Below are positions 1 through 8,550 of a DNA stretch of 16,765 bases, one piece after another; position 1 is the first letter of the stretch; each line of letters starts with the position of its first letter. The translations under genes and the position numbers were made by a program. This stretch comes from Anaerolineae bacterium (GTDB lineage Bacteria; Chloroflexota; Anaerolineae; Aggregatilineales; UBA3940): positions 1 to 16,765 of the forward strand of contig JAFGNO010000072.1 in the NCBI GenBank assembly GCA_016926985.1, read 5' to 3'. Under the pieces are notes generated by a model that was given only the letters and a program-made list of their open reading frames with translations, made no database searches and had not been told where the DNA came from.

Positions 1-9
1 GCTGTAAAA

Positions 10-30
10 ATGCCCGCCTGAGACGGGCAT
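10..30 (-). terminator. Intrinsic terminator after pfkA
   Basis: A perfect 7-bp stem (ATGCCCG / CGGGCAT, loop of 7) is followed on the minus strand by TTTTA. This is a standard Rho-independent terminator about 100 bp after the pfkA stop, so it probably ends the dnaE-pfkA transcript. On the plus strand the same stem is followed by CCTCTTTT, so it could also stop a convergent transcript from the left. Positions 31-131 hold nothing else that I can see. Confidence 0.75.
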
Positions 31-131
31 CCTCTTTTCGATTGACATATATTCTACCCAAAATTCATAATTACGGGTATGAGAGAAGGAATCTGGTTAC
101 TCCTGCCATGGTATGGAGCTGTTATAGCTGG

Positions 132-1106
132 CTATCGTGTCAGAATTTCCGCAAGCTCCGCGTAATGTGGGTTCAAATCGCGCTTATTTCCGATCACATC
201 TTCCAGGCTGCGTTCAACAATGCTGCGCCCTTCCGATGCCATCATGATCCCCGATTTCCCGGCGATCAGCGCCTCAACAGCTTCTACGCCAAGGCGGGTT
301 GCCAGCAGACGGTCAAAGCAGGTGGGCCTCCCGCCCCGTACAACATGCCCAAGGACGGTGGTGCGCACCTCAAAGCCGATGTCGTGCTCATTCAGGTATT
401 TGGCGATGTCCAATACCTTCAGATTGGCTCCTTCAGCAACGATGATCATGGCATGAGATTTACCCTTCAAGTACGCTTCTTCGATACCTTTGCCCAGATC
501 CTCCATGGTGACAGGGACTTCCGGGATCAGGGCATACTCGGCGCCGGTGACCAGGGCAGAGACTATTGCAAGATGACCACAGTTTCGGCCCATTACCTCA
601 ACCAGAAACACGCGCTCGTGGGAGGAAGCGGTATCGCGCAGCCGGTCGACCGACTCGAGGATCGTATCAAGCGCCGTATCCACACCGATGGACATGTCTG
701 TTCCCCAGATATCGTTGTCAATACTGCCGGGGATACCGATGACTTTCACGCCGCGTTTATGCAGGGCCAGCGCACCGGCCAGGCTTCCATCTCCACCAAC
801 AACAATCAGTGCATCGATGCCATGTTCATTGAGCCGGCGTACCGCCAGGCGCTGGTTGTTATCCTCTTTGAACTCGGGCATACGGGCTGTTTGAAGGATG
901 GTGCCGCCTTTTTGAATAATTCCCCCAACGTCACGGGTGTCAAGGCGTTCGATATCGCTATTACACAGGCCAAGATATGCCTGCCGGACACCAAATACTT
1001 CGAGGTTGTAATGATAACCGCTTCTCACAACGGCACGGATTGCCGCATTCATGCCTGGCGAGTCTCCCCCGCTGGTCATTACCGCAACATGCCTGATCTC
1101 TGACAT
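132..1106 (-). CDS. pfkA: ATP-dependent 6-phosphofructokinase
   Basis: This cytoplasmic enzyme phosphorylates fructose 6-phosphate to fructose 1,6-bisphosphate, the committed step of glycolysis. The 324-residue protein has the usual length of a bacterial PfkA subunit. Visible motifs are the N-terminal nucleotide loop TSGGDSPGMNAAIR (11-24), GGDGS (104-108), the catalytic PGSIDND (126-132, Asp130 equal to E. coli Asp127), DRLRDTASSHER and the substrate-binding MGR (172-174). Gly107 and Gly127 sit at the two positions that mark ATP use; the PPi-dependent enzymes carry Asp and Lys there. Ser128 replaces the usual Thr of PGTIDND, a conservative change. ATG start with GGAAAGGGA just upstream. It begins 27 bp after the dnaE stop and is probably co-transcribed with it. 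Confidence 0.96.
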   Translation of the reverse strand: MSEIRHVAVMTSGGDSPGMNAAIRAVVRSGYHYNLEVFGVRQAYLGLCNSDIERLDTRDVGGIIQKGGTILQTARMPEFKEDNNQRLAVRRLNEHGIDALIVVGGDGSLAGALALHKRGVKVIGIPGSIDNDIWGTDMSIGVDTALDTILESVDRLRDTASSHERVFLVEVMGRNCGHLAIVSALVTGAEYALIPEVPVTMEDLGKGIEEAYLKGKSHAMIIVAEGANLKVLDIAKYLNEHDIGFEVRTTVLGHVVRGGRPTCFDRLLATRLGVEAVEALIAGKSGIMMASEGRSIVERSLEDVIGNKRDLNPHYAELAEILTR

Positions 1107-1133
1107 AGTATTCCCTTTCCGTTAATGATCTGC

Positions 1134-4100
1134 CTATTCTGATGGCAGAACCTGTATAGCATTATCATCCAGAAACCCCAAATCTAAAAGAGCCTGCTCA
1201 AGCTGTGGGCAATATCCAATAGTCTTATTAGGAAATGCTACTTCTACCGACCGGTCACTCCTGTGAAGGATGATTGAGAACTGGTCTGATCCAGGGTAGC
1301 TGATCATCAGCCCATAGATACGTTCCAACCGGCGCTTGTCACGACCCGGATCCCCACAACGGTCAAGGTGAATGCGAATTTGCTTTTCTCCGGGAGGACG
1401 CGGTGTATTGTTTTCCTGCCTGGAAACAGGCCTGAGATCGTTGGATGCGAGGGGCTGGAGAGCCTGAATCTCCGGGTAATCAGATTCCAGCAGCGGATCG
1501 GATGGCGATTCTTCTACCCGGTCCTCCAACGGTGATCCATAATGGGTATCCGGCACCGGCTCATCCTGATAGGGACCTTTTTCGTCACCTTCTTCCCCAT
1601 TGATTTCCGGTTCGGGCAGTGGATTCTCATCTTCCAGTTCATGATTGTTTGCCTGAACCGGCGCACTGGCCGCCAGTCTGTCCAGCATGGCATGATTTAA
1701 AGGCGCGGGCCTTTCAATGGGGCTGCCATTTGAATCCGCCGGAAGCCAGAGATCGAAGTTGTTTGTCGCTTTATCACACAGGAGCTTTGGCTCGCCTCGT
1801 TTTGCATCAATCTTACCCCGGAGCAGCAGAATCCGGTCGGGTTCCCACAGTTCCCGGGTTGTTTCCCAGGTGCTGGGCCAGATGACCACCTCAATTGTGC
1901 CATACAGGTCTTCAATCCCGGCGAAGGCCATGGGCTTCCCATTTTTGGTCATGTGGGGCCTTATATGGGTTACCATGCCAGCCATGGTGACCTCGCGATC
2001 GTGATCGGCCTCTCCAAGCTGGTTGCTGTAGGCTGTCACAACTGGCTCAATCTGGTCAATGGCTGCCTGTAAAGGGTGCTCAGATACATAAACCCCAACC
2101 AGTTCGCGCTCCCACTGTAATAACTCGCGCGGATTCGCCTGAACCTCCCGATCGGAGACAAGGATGCCGCCAGCGTCGGTATCCAACTGGATACCGGTTG
2201 TTTCACCAAACAAACTCATCTGCCCCACATCGGCGGCTTTATGTAAACTGCCACTGTAGCTCATCATGCGTTCAATGGAGTCCAGAAGCTGGAGCCTTGG
2301 CGCTAAACTATCTAAAGCGCCCACTTTGATCAGGCTTTCAAGCGCGCGCTTGCCCACAGCCCGCAGGTCGGTGCGGTGGCTGAAATCCTCAAGGCTCTGG
2401 AATAGTTCATTCCCCCGCGCGGTAAGGATTGTCTCTATCGACCCATCGCCCACGTTTTTAATCGCGCTCATTCCATACCGTATTGCCCGTGACCCGTCGC
2501 CCCGCAACTCTATCGTAAAATCCCGGTAACTGGTGTTGATATCTGGAGGCAGAACGGCGATCTCCATCCGGCGGCAGTCATTGATATACTGCCCAACCTT
2601 GTCGGTATCCCCATGCTCCACAGTCAGCAGGGCAGTCATATACTCATGCGGGTAGTGCGCTTTCAGGAAAGCGGTCTGGAGGGTCAGAACGGCGTAGTCG
2701 GCTGCGTGTGATTTGTTGAAACCATAGCGAGCAAAATAGTCAATGTCATCAAAAATCTGTGAGGCAACCTCATCTGAAATATCTCTCTTGGGGCCTTCTT
2801 TGATAAATATTGCCCGGTGCTTTTTCAGGTCCTTTGCTTTTTTCTTGGAAACTGCCCGGCGCATCAGATCGGCATCACCCAGCGGGTAACCAAAGAGCTG
2901 GGAGGCAATCTGCATGATCTGCTCCTGGTAAACGATGATTCCGAAGGTTTCGCTGAGGATTGGCTTGAGCAGATCGTGGTGGTAGGCGACAGCCTCCTCA
3001 CCATGCATACGCCTGATATAGGTGGGAATGTATTCAAGTGGACCGGGCCGGAACAGGGATATGGCAGCGACAATATGCTCAAAGCGGGAGGGTTGCATCT
3101 CGGTGATCACCCGGGTCATGCCGGCGCCCTCAACCTGGAACACCCCGCTTGTTTCTCCGTGAGACAGCAGGGCAAAAGCTGCATCCAGCGCAGCATTATG
3201 TTCAGGATCATCGTCCCGGTGCCGGTACGGGATATTATCGAGATTGTACTGGATGCCGTGATAGTGCTCGATCAGGTCACAGGCTTTGCGCATAATGGTC
3301 AGGGTTCGCAGGCCCAGAAAATCGACCTTGAGCAGGCCAATTGAGTCGACGATTTCCATGGGCCACTGAGACATGGAGTCCAGCGCAGCATTCCCGGTGG
3401 CGCGGTTCAGTGGCGTATATTCAACAAGCGGTTTGTCGGCGATCAGCACGCCGGCGGCGTGTGTGCTGGCGTGCCGGGCAATACCTTCAAGCTGCATGGC
3501 AGTATCGAGCAGTCTCCTGATATAGGGCCGATCCGGGTCGTCGTAGGCAGTTTTTAAATCAGGGTTCTGCTCAAGGGCGCCCTTGATAGTCACCGGTTTG
3601 CCGGGGATAGCTGGGATCATACGGGCCAGCGCATCCACCTCCCCGAGTGGAATATCCAGTGTCCGGCCAACATCGCGGATGGCCGCCCGTGCACCTAGCG
3701 TACCAAAGGTGATAATCTGGGCAACTTTATCCTCTCCGTATTTATGGACGCAGTACTCGATCATCTCCGAGCGCCGATCATCCGGATAGTCAATATCAAT
3801 ATCCGGCATATTCACGCGTTCGGGATTGAGGAATCGCTCAAAGAGCAGCCCGTTTTCCAGGGGATCGATATTGGTGATCCCAAGAGAATAAGCTACCACA
3901 GAACCAGCGCCTGACCCGCGCACATTCCACCAGATGCCCTGGCTGCGGGCGAACTCGCAGAGATCCCAGACAATGAGGAAATAGGCATCAAAGCCCATCT
4001 CGTGGATGGTATCCAGCTCATAATTAAGGCGCTGCTGTATTTCCGGCGAGGTTGCCCGGCCCCCATAGCGCCACTCGATGCCCTGGATGCACAGGTGCCG

Positions 4101-4994
4101 CAGGTAGGTCTCGGCGCTAAAACCCTCCGGCACAGAAAAGACCGGGAGTTTATAGGTTTTATCATCCAGGTTGACGTGGCACCTTTCGGCGATCTGACCG
4201 GTATTGGTGACTGCGGAGGGGACTTCGGCAAAGAGTGCAGCCATCTCCTCCGGTGAGCGCAGGTAATAGCTGTCATCGCTGAACTTGAGGCGTTTTTTTT
4301 CTGAGACCAGGCTGCTGGTACCAATGCAAAGCAGCACATCATGAGGATCAGCATCTTCGCGACGCACGTAGTGGACATCGTTAGTGGCCACCATAGGAAT
4401 CTCGGCGTAGGGGGCAAGATCGACCAGCGCCCGGTTCAGTTTGTGAAGCTCCGGGATATCGTGTTCCTGAAGTTCGATGAAGAAATTATCCGGTCCAAAG
4501 ACATCCTGGTACCATCCCAGCCACTTGCGGGCTTCTTCTTCTCGTCCTTCCAGGATCATCTGGGGAATTTCAGCCGCCATACAGCCGGTAGTGCAGATCA
4601 GGCCCTCAGCATGAGCCGCCAGGAATTCGTGGTCAATGCGCGGGCGATAGTAAAAGCCCTCCAACTGGGAGGCCGTCGCAATTTTCAGGAGATTCTTATA
4701 GCCCACCTGGTTTTCGGCCAGGAGCAGCAGGTGGTAGGCACTGCGGTCGTATTCGGGATGCCGATCAGTCATCCTGCGGGGAGCCATATAGGCTTCCATG
4801 CCAATAATTGGGTTGATCTCCCGTTCTTTGCAGGCGCGATAGAATTCAATGATGCCATACATCACGCCATGGTCGGTGATAGCAAGCGAAGTCATCCCAA
4901 GCTGGGCTGCATAATCAGCAAGGTCCTTGATGCGGCTCATACCATCAAGAAGAGAATACTCAGTATGGACGTGCAGATGAGCAAATGACCCCAT
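1134..4994 (-). CDS. dnaE: DNA polymerase III alpha subunit (DnaE)
   Basis: Catalytic subunit of the replicative polymerase. I start it at the ATG giving MGSFAHLHVHTEYS (1286 aa). The frame is open up to an ATG at 5075, but that codon lies inside the likely -10 element, so those 27 residues are doubtful. An N-terminal PHP domain carries all nine metal ligands (His8, His10, Asp17, His42, Glu67, His88, Cys138, Asp206, His208). The polymerase aspartates are Asp400 and Asp402 (PDIDIDY) and Asp558 (KVDFLG). Next come a helix-hairpin-helix region (about 877-898), a clamp-binding motif QMSLF (925-929) and an OB fold (about 1000-1088). An acidic, proline-rich linker (about 1111-1203) leads to a C-terminal domain (about 1204-1286). 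Stop codon TAG; pfkA follows. Confidence 0.97.
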   Translation of the reverse strand: MGSFAHLHVHTEYSLLDGMSRIKDLADYAAQLGMTSLAITDHGVMYGIIEFYRACKEREINPIIGMEAYMAPRRMTDRHPEYDRSAYHLLLLAENQVGYKNLLKIATASQLEGFYYRPRIDHEFLAAHAEGLICTTGCMAAEIPQMILEGREEEARKWLGWYQDVFGPDNFFIELQEHDIPELHKLNRALVDLAPYAEIPMVATNDVHYVRREDADPHDVLLCIGTSSLVSEKKRLKFSDDSYYLRSPEEMAALFAEVPSAVTNTGQIAERCHVNLDDKTYKLPVFSVPEGFSAETYLRHLCIQGIEWRYGGRATSPEIQQRLNYELDTIHEMGFDAYFLIVWDLCEFARSQGIWWNVRGSGAGSVVAYSLGITNIDPLENGLLFERFLNPERVNMPDIDIDYPDDRRSEMIEYCVHKYGEDKVAQIITFGTLGARAAIRDVGRTLDIPLGEVDALARMIPAIPGKPVTIKGALEQNPDLKTAYDDPDRPYIRRLLDTAMQLEGIARHASTHAAGVLIADKPLVEYTPLNRATGNAALDSMSQWPMEIVDSIGLLKVDFLGLRTLTIMRKACDLIEHYHGIQYNLDNIPYRHRDDDPEHNAALDAAFALLSHGETSGVFQVEGAGMTRVITEMQPSRFEHIVAAISLFRPGPLEYIPTYIRRMHGEEAVAYHHDLLKPILSETFGIIVYQEQIMQIASQLFGYPLGDADLMRRAVSKKKAKDLKKHRAIFIKEGPKRDISDEVASQIFDDIDYFARYGFNKSHAADYAVLTLQTAFLKAHYPHEYMTALLTVEHGDTDKVGQYINDCRRMEIAVLPPDINTSYRDFTIELRGDGSRAIRYGMSAIKNVGDGSIETILTARGNELFQSLEDFSHRTDLRAVGKRALESLIKVGALDSLAPRLQLLDSIERMMSYSGSLHKAADVGQMSLFGETTGIQLDTDAGGILVSDREVQANPRELLQWERELVGVYVSEHPLQAAIDQIEPVVTAYSNQLGEADHDREVTMAGMVTHIRPHMTKNGKPMAFAGIEDLYGTIEVVIWPSTWETTRELWEPDRILLLRGKIDAKRGEPKLLCDKATNNFDLWLPADSNGSPIERPAPLNHAMLDRLAASAPVQANNHELEDENPLPEPEINGEEGDEKGPYQDEPVPDTHYGSPLEDRVEESPSDPLLESDYPEIQALQPLASNDLRPVSRQENNTPRPPGEKQIRIHLDRCGDPGRDKRRLERIYGLMISYPGSDQFSIILHRSDRSVEVAFPNKTIGYCPQLEQALLDLGFLDDNAIQVLPSE

Positions 4995-5065
4995 TGAAAC
5001 CCCAGAACCCAGTAAGAACCGGTATGATCGCGACGCCCGCGTGGAAATACGTTCGAAGTGAAGGT

Positions 5066-5074
5066 AGTATACCA
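5066..5074 (-). promoter_or_regulatory. Extended -10 promoter of dnaE
   Basis: Reading the minus strand, TGGTATACT forms an extended -10 element (TGN plus TATACT). No convincing -35 lies 17 bp upstream. A second candidate pair, TTGATC - 18 bp - TATACA, sits slightly further upstream. Initiation near 5059 would give a leader of about 65 nt before the ATG at 4994 and would exclude the upstream ATG at 5075 as a start. The rest of the divergent gap (5076-5200) holds two ATTGAC direct repeats (5145-5150 and 5164-5169) but no clear plus-strand promoter. Confidence 0.5.
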
Positions 5075-5200
5075 TGATTTGTATATCAAAGACTGGGGGG
5101 AGGGATCAAAACCAGATTTTTTAAGGTTCTTTGCGCTTTTCAATATTGACGCTTTAAGCCATCATTGACAGTGCTGGATATTAGTTTGAGAGGAGGTCTG

Positions 5201-5899
5201 ATGGCCCGGACCAGACGGAGCAAACCCGCCGGGCAACTGATGAAGCCGGAAAAGAAAAAGGTGAAGCCGGAGAGCGGGCGGGAGCGGCGGGAACGGAAGC
5301 GGGCTGCACGGCTGGCTGCCCGGAATAAACTTCAACAGCGTCGCAGGCTGCTGACGGCACGGGGTGTGGTATTTCTGCTGCTGCTTGGATTGGCCTGCAG
5401 TATTGGGATGCTGGTACTGACCCTGCTGGGAAGGCCCTACCCATGGGAATCACTCCGGGATGTAGTGACGGCTCAACGGGTGACAAATGAGTTGGACAGG
5501 CAGCAGGATCGATGGACAAGCCTGACGGTTGAACACTACCAGATTACGGTGGAATATGAAAGCGGCGACGGAACGCGGTGTGGGCCAGCGACAATTGAAG
5601 TGGAAGACAGGAAAATTCTAGAAATGCCTACCCCGGCAGATACTCACTGGTTCCCTGCCGATTCGTGCCGGCAGTTGATCCCGAGTTTAATACCTGACAA
5701 CGCATTCGGATGGCTTGAGGAGCAGATGGAAGCCTTCCAACCAGGGGAAACAGCCATTCAGATGGTTTTTGATAGAGACTTTGGATACCCTCTCATGGCC
5801 TCTATTCAAGCTTATGATATGGAAAGGGCGGGAGAAGACTGCTGTTGGACAGTGATCTGGAGCGGGTTTGCCCCGGTTTATGAGATGGACGGAGAGTGA
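5201..5899 (+). CDS. Membrane-anchored DUF6174-like protein
   Basis: Function unknown. The start is fixed by AGGAGGT five bases before ATG (232 aa); an in-frame ATG at 5165 has no such site. Residues 1-54 are extremely basic (22 Lys/Arg). A single transmembrane helix follows at about 55-77, then an outside domain of about 150 residues. By the positive-inside rule the basic tail should be cytoplasmic. The outside domain runs HYQITVEY...C...IEVEDRKI, then a helical segment, then VFDRDFGYPLMASI and a C-terminal strand. This recalls the layout of DUF6174 proteins, judged by eye only. Cysteines at 127, 156, 214 and 215 may form disulfides. The stop codon lies one base before the mutM start, so the two genes are probably translated from one transcript. 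Confidence 0.8.
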   Translation: MARTRRSKPAGQLMKPEKKKVKPESGRERRERKRAARLAARNKLQQRRRLLTARGVVFLLLLGLACSIGMLVLTLLGRPYPWESLRDVVTAQRVTNELDRQQDRWTSLTVEHYQITVEYESGDGTRCGPATIEVEDRKILEMPTPADTHWFPADSCRQLIPSLIPDNAFGWLEEQMEAFQPGETAIQMVFDRDFGYPLMASIQAYDMERAGEDCCWTVIWSGFAPVYEMDGE

Positions 5900-5900
5900 C

Positions 5901-6716
5901 GTGCCAGAACTCCCTGAAGTTGAGACGGTAGTGCGAGGATTACATCCACTGCTGCGCGGACGAATCATTTGGTCAGCGCAGGTCTATTGGGCCGGTACAG
6001 TGGCCGATCTGCCTGCTCCGGACTTTGAGGAACGGATTGCCGGACAGCAGATAAAGGAGATTGGCAGGCGGGGAAAATATATTGTGTTGGATCTGTCCAA
6101 CGACAGCTTGTTGATCCACCTGAAAATGACCGGGCGACTTTATATAGCTGGAGCAGGACAGGACTCAGGGGAAGATCGGTGGATGCGTGTGGTATTTGCC
6201 CTCGACAATGGCAAAGAGCTGCGATTCTCGGATTTGCGTAAGTTCGGGCGAGTCTATTTGACCAGCACACCAGGCAAGTACCTGGACAAGCTGGGCCCTG
6301 AGCCTCTGTACGATTCATTTACACCTGAAGTCTTCTGTGAGCGGCTGGCAGGTCGCGCTGGGCAGATCAAACCCCTGCTGATGAACCAGGCGATTGTTGC
6401 CGGGATCGGGAATATCTACGCGGACGAGGCGCTGTGGTATGCGGGAATTGACCCCCGGCGTAAGGCTGATACACTTACACAAGAGGAACAGGATACGCTT
6501 TACCGGTCGGTGCGGAAGGTCCTCTCCGATGGAATCGAGCGGGAAGGGGCCAGCGTGAACTGGTATCGCAAACCAGATGGGTCTACCGGGAGCGCCCAGG
6601 AGTACTTCAAGGCCTATGGCCAATCGGATAAGCCCTGTCCACGCTGCGGTACCCCGATTCGGAAAATACGCCTGGCACAGCGGGGCACCCATTTTTGCCC
6701 GCTGTGCCAGCAGTAA
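5901..6716 (+). CDS. mutM: Formamidopyrimidine-DNA glycosylase (MutM/Fpg)
   Basis: A base-excision repair enzyme that removes 8-oxoguanine and formamidopyrimidines and nicks the abasic site. The GTG start places Pro2, the catalytic N-terminal amine after Met removal, in front of ELPEVETVVRGL. GGAG lies six bases upstream, inside the end of the previous gene. In the 271-residue protein Glu3 is the acid, Lys59 the conserved lysine of RRGKY, Met76 is in the MTGRL intercalation loop, and GIGNIYADEAL (168-178) is the helix-two-turn-helix. The C-terminal zinc finger is C246-x2-C249-x16-C266-x2-C269 with Arg261 in the finger hairpin. Every key residue is present, so the enzyme should be active. Confidence 0.97.
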   Translation: MPELPEVETVVRGLHPLLRGRIIWSAQVYWAGTVADLPAPDFEERIAGQQIKEIGRRGKYIVLDLSNDSLLIHLKMTGRLYIAGAGQDSGEDRWMRVVFALDNGKELRFSDLRKFGRVYLTSTPGKYLDKLGPEPLYDSFTPEVFCERLAGRAGQIKPLLMNQAIVAGIGNIYADEALWYAGIDPRRKADTLTQEEQDTLYRSVRKVLSDGIEREGASVNWYRKPDGSTGSAQEYFKAYGQSDKPCPRCGTPIRKIRLAQRGTHFCPLCQQ

Positions 6717-6727
6717 GAGGAAACATA

Positions 6728-7492
6728 ATGGACTCACCCTTTCTTCCTATGTTGATACCCATTGGAGCAGTTGTTATTGCCAGCCTCCTGATAATCGGGC
6801 TATACCTGTGGTGGCGGTCGTTCAGTCAGGGGGATGACGCCGCTTTGCCCAAACCAGATCGTGCCTCGCAACCTCAGAAACGGAATGCGCAGCCCGTTCC
6901 TGCTGCGCCGCCAGGCAGTCAGGCTGTTGAGGTGATGCGGGTATACCGGGATCTGGCCGATGGCCGCCTGATGGTTGAGGTCGGGGGAAAACGGTATCGC
7001 ACGCTCCAGGAGGTGCCAGATCCTGAAATAGCCAGGCAAATCCAGGGCAATGCACAGGGGCTGCTTGCCTTTGCAGGGACTGACATGGGCGATGTGCAAC
7101 CACCGGACCCCTATATGCCAGAACCGGTTTTCCCACTCGTTGATAACAGATCAAGCAGTTGGCCGGCACCTCCCGCACAGGAACAGCCAGCGCCCCAACA
7201 GAGCGCGCCGAAAGCACGGGGAATACTGGGCCGGCGGGTAGCGCAGCAGGAGGAAATTGTGATACCGCCCCCTCCTACCATCGCCGAACAGATTGAAGAC
7301 CTGCTCCAGGAACGCCTTGCAGAAAATGCGGAGTTTGAGGGCCGGAGCATTCATATCCGCCCCGCACCGTCCGGCATTGGGATCATCGTCGATGTGGATG
7401 GGAATCTCGTCGAAAGCGTGAACGATGTTGCGGACGAGCGTGTCCGAGAATTCATCCAGTGCACCATCCGTCAATGGGAAGAGAAGCAATAA
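6728..7492 (+). CDS. Membrane-anchored protein of unknown function
   Basis: I do not recognise a named family. ATG start with AAGAGG seven bases upstream, 11 bp after mutM; 254 aa. Residues 9-29 form one hydrophobic helix, with almost no residues before it and a WWR edge after it, so it looks like an N-terminal membrane anchor. A compact region at about 67-117 (VEVMRVYRDLADGRLMVEV ... GLLAFAG) is followed by a proline/glutamine-rich linker (about 122-183). A small alpha/beta domain closes the protein (about 184-254), predicted as helix, strand, strand with a GIGIIVDVDGNLVESV turn, then helix. Position in the run suggests co-expression with mutM and the protease homologue that follows. Confidence 0.75.
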   Translation: MDSPFLPMLIPIGAVVIASLLIIGLYLWWRSFSQGDDAALPKPDRASQPQKRNAQPVPAAPPGSQAVEVMRVYRDLADGRLMVEVGGKRYRTLQEVPDPEIARQIQGNAQGLLAFAGTDMGDVQPPDPYMPEPVFPLVDNRSSSWPAPPAQEQPAPQQSAPKARGILGRRVAQQEEIVIPPPPTIAEQIEDLLQERLAENAEFEGRSIHIRPAPSGIGIIVDVDGNLVESVNDVADERVREFIQCTIRQWEEKQ

Positions 7493-7520
7493 CGGGAAAC
7501 CCGGTGAGGAGTAAGCCATT

Positions 7521-8546
7521 GTGAGCGAGAACCATTTTTACCGTCTGCTGCGATCCATAAGCACAGTCCGTGAGCGTGCTTCAAGGGCCATTATGGGCCG
7601 CAAAAACGTGGTGGCCTGCGGTATAGGGTATAAATCCACCGATAACCAGCCAACTGGTGAACTGAGTGTCGTGGTATCGGTCAAGCAAAAGCTGCCTGTC
7701 GACCAGCTGGACAGGGAGGATATTATCCCTGAAACAGTAGAGGATGTTCCCACGGATGTGGTCGAAACTGGCGAGATATATGCGCTGGCGCTTGATCGGT
7801 ATGGCCGGCTCCGACCCGTCCGACCCGGGGTGTCTGCCGGGCATTACCGGGGGAGCGCGGGGACAATTGGCTGTGTGGTGCAACGAGATGGTCAGCCGTA
7901 CCTGCTGAGCAACAATCACGTGTTTGCACTGCTCAATCAGGCCCTGGAGGGCGACCCGATCTACCAGCCGGCGCCCGGAGATGGGGGGAGAGAAGCTGAC
8001 CGAATTGGTGTCCTGGCTGAGTATATGCCATTGCAATTCATGGACATCTCGGATCAGGGCGATGGCGGTGCATCACCGGGAGGGTGCGCGGAACAGATCA
8101 GCACTTTGATGCGCTTTTTTAGGCCATCACTTCCCCCTGCCCCGCTTGGGCCGGTGCTGAATTGTGTCGATGCGGCATTGGTGCTGCCGGACGCAGGTGT
8201 TGATATTGATCCACGGATTGTGGATGTAGGGGGCGCGCCGCTGGGGACCATCCCTCCGGCGCTGGGGATGAAAGTCATCAAGAGCGGGCGCACAACCGGG
8301 CTGACACAGGGCCTGATCATGCAAGTTGATGTGACCGTGGATGTGAAATATGCAGGACGAACTGCTCGCTTTGCAAACCAGATTATGACTGCTCCTCTCA
8401 GCCGTCCGGGCGACTCGGGCTCGCTTGTGCTGGATTATGAGCGCAATGCGGTTGGCCTTTTGTTCTCCGGGTCTGACCTGATCTCGGTGATCAATCCCAT
8501 TCAGGCTGTGCTGGATGCATTCCAGATTGACCTGGTCACCGGATAA
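7521..8546 (+). CDS. NAL1-like / chymotrypsin-fold serine protease homologue
   Basis: Probable serine peptidase of the trypsin-like fold (341 aa). GTG start with AGGAG nine bases before it. The N-terminal part (about 28-90) has the pattern VVACGIGYK ... GELSVVVSVKQKLP ... IIPETVEDVPTDVVETGEI, typical of the bacterial relatives of plant NAL1. The catalytic triad can be placed as His133 (LLSNNHVF), Asp217 (NCVDAALV) and Ser299 (RPGDSGSLV). KSGRTTGLTQG (254-264) is the family's conserved turn. No signal peptide or membrane helix is visible, so the product should be cytoplasmic unless the membrane proteins upstream recruit it. Substrate unknown. The stop lies 4 bp from the stop of the convergent lipoprotein gene. 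Confidence 0.85.
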   Translation: MSENHFYRLLRSISTVRERASRAIMGRKNVVACGIGYKSTDNQPTGELSVVVSVKQKLPVDQLDREDIIPETVEDVPTDVVETGEIYALALDRYGRLRPVRPGVSAGHYRGSAGTIGCVVQRDGQPYLLSNNHVFALLNQALEGDPIYQPAPGDGGREADRIGVLAEYMPLQFMDISDQGDGGASPGGCAEQISTLMRFFRPSLPPAPLGPVLNCVDAALVLPDAGVDIDPRIVDVGGAPLGTIPPALGMKVIKSGRTTGLTQGLIMQVDVTVDVKYAGRTARFANQIMTAPLSRPGDSGSLVLDYERNAVGLLFSGSDLISVINPIQAVLDAFQIDLVTG

Positions 8547-8550
8547 ACAA

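Noticed and set aside
42..1103. 353-codon open frame on the plus strand opposite pfkA
   Set aside because: It is the antisense shadow of a clear pfkA with all catalytic motifs; it has no ribosome site or recognisable protein pattern.
4995..5075. 27-residue N-terminal extension of DnaE from the ATG at 5075
   Set aside because: That ATG lies within the extended -10 TGGTATACT; the family normally begins at the MGSFAHLHVH position.
5121..5170. Plus-strand promoter with TTGACA or TTGACG upstream of 5201
   Set aside because: No -10 hexamer lies at 16-18 bp from either; I could not define a promoter.
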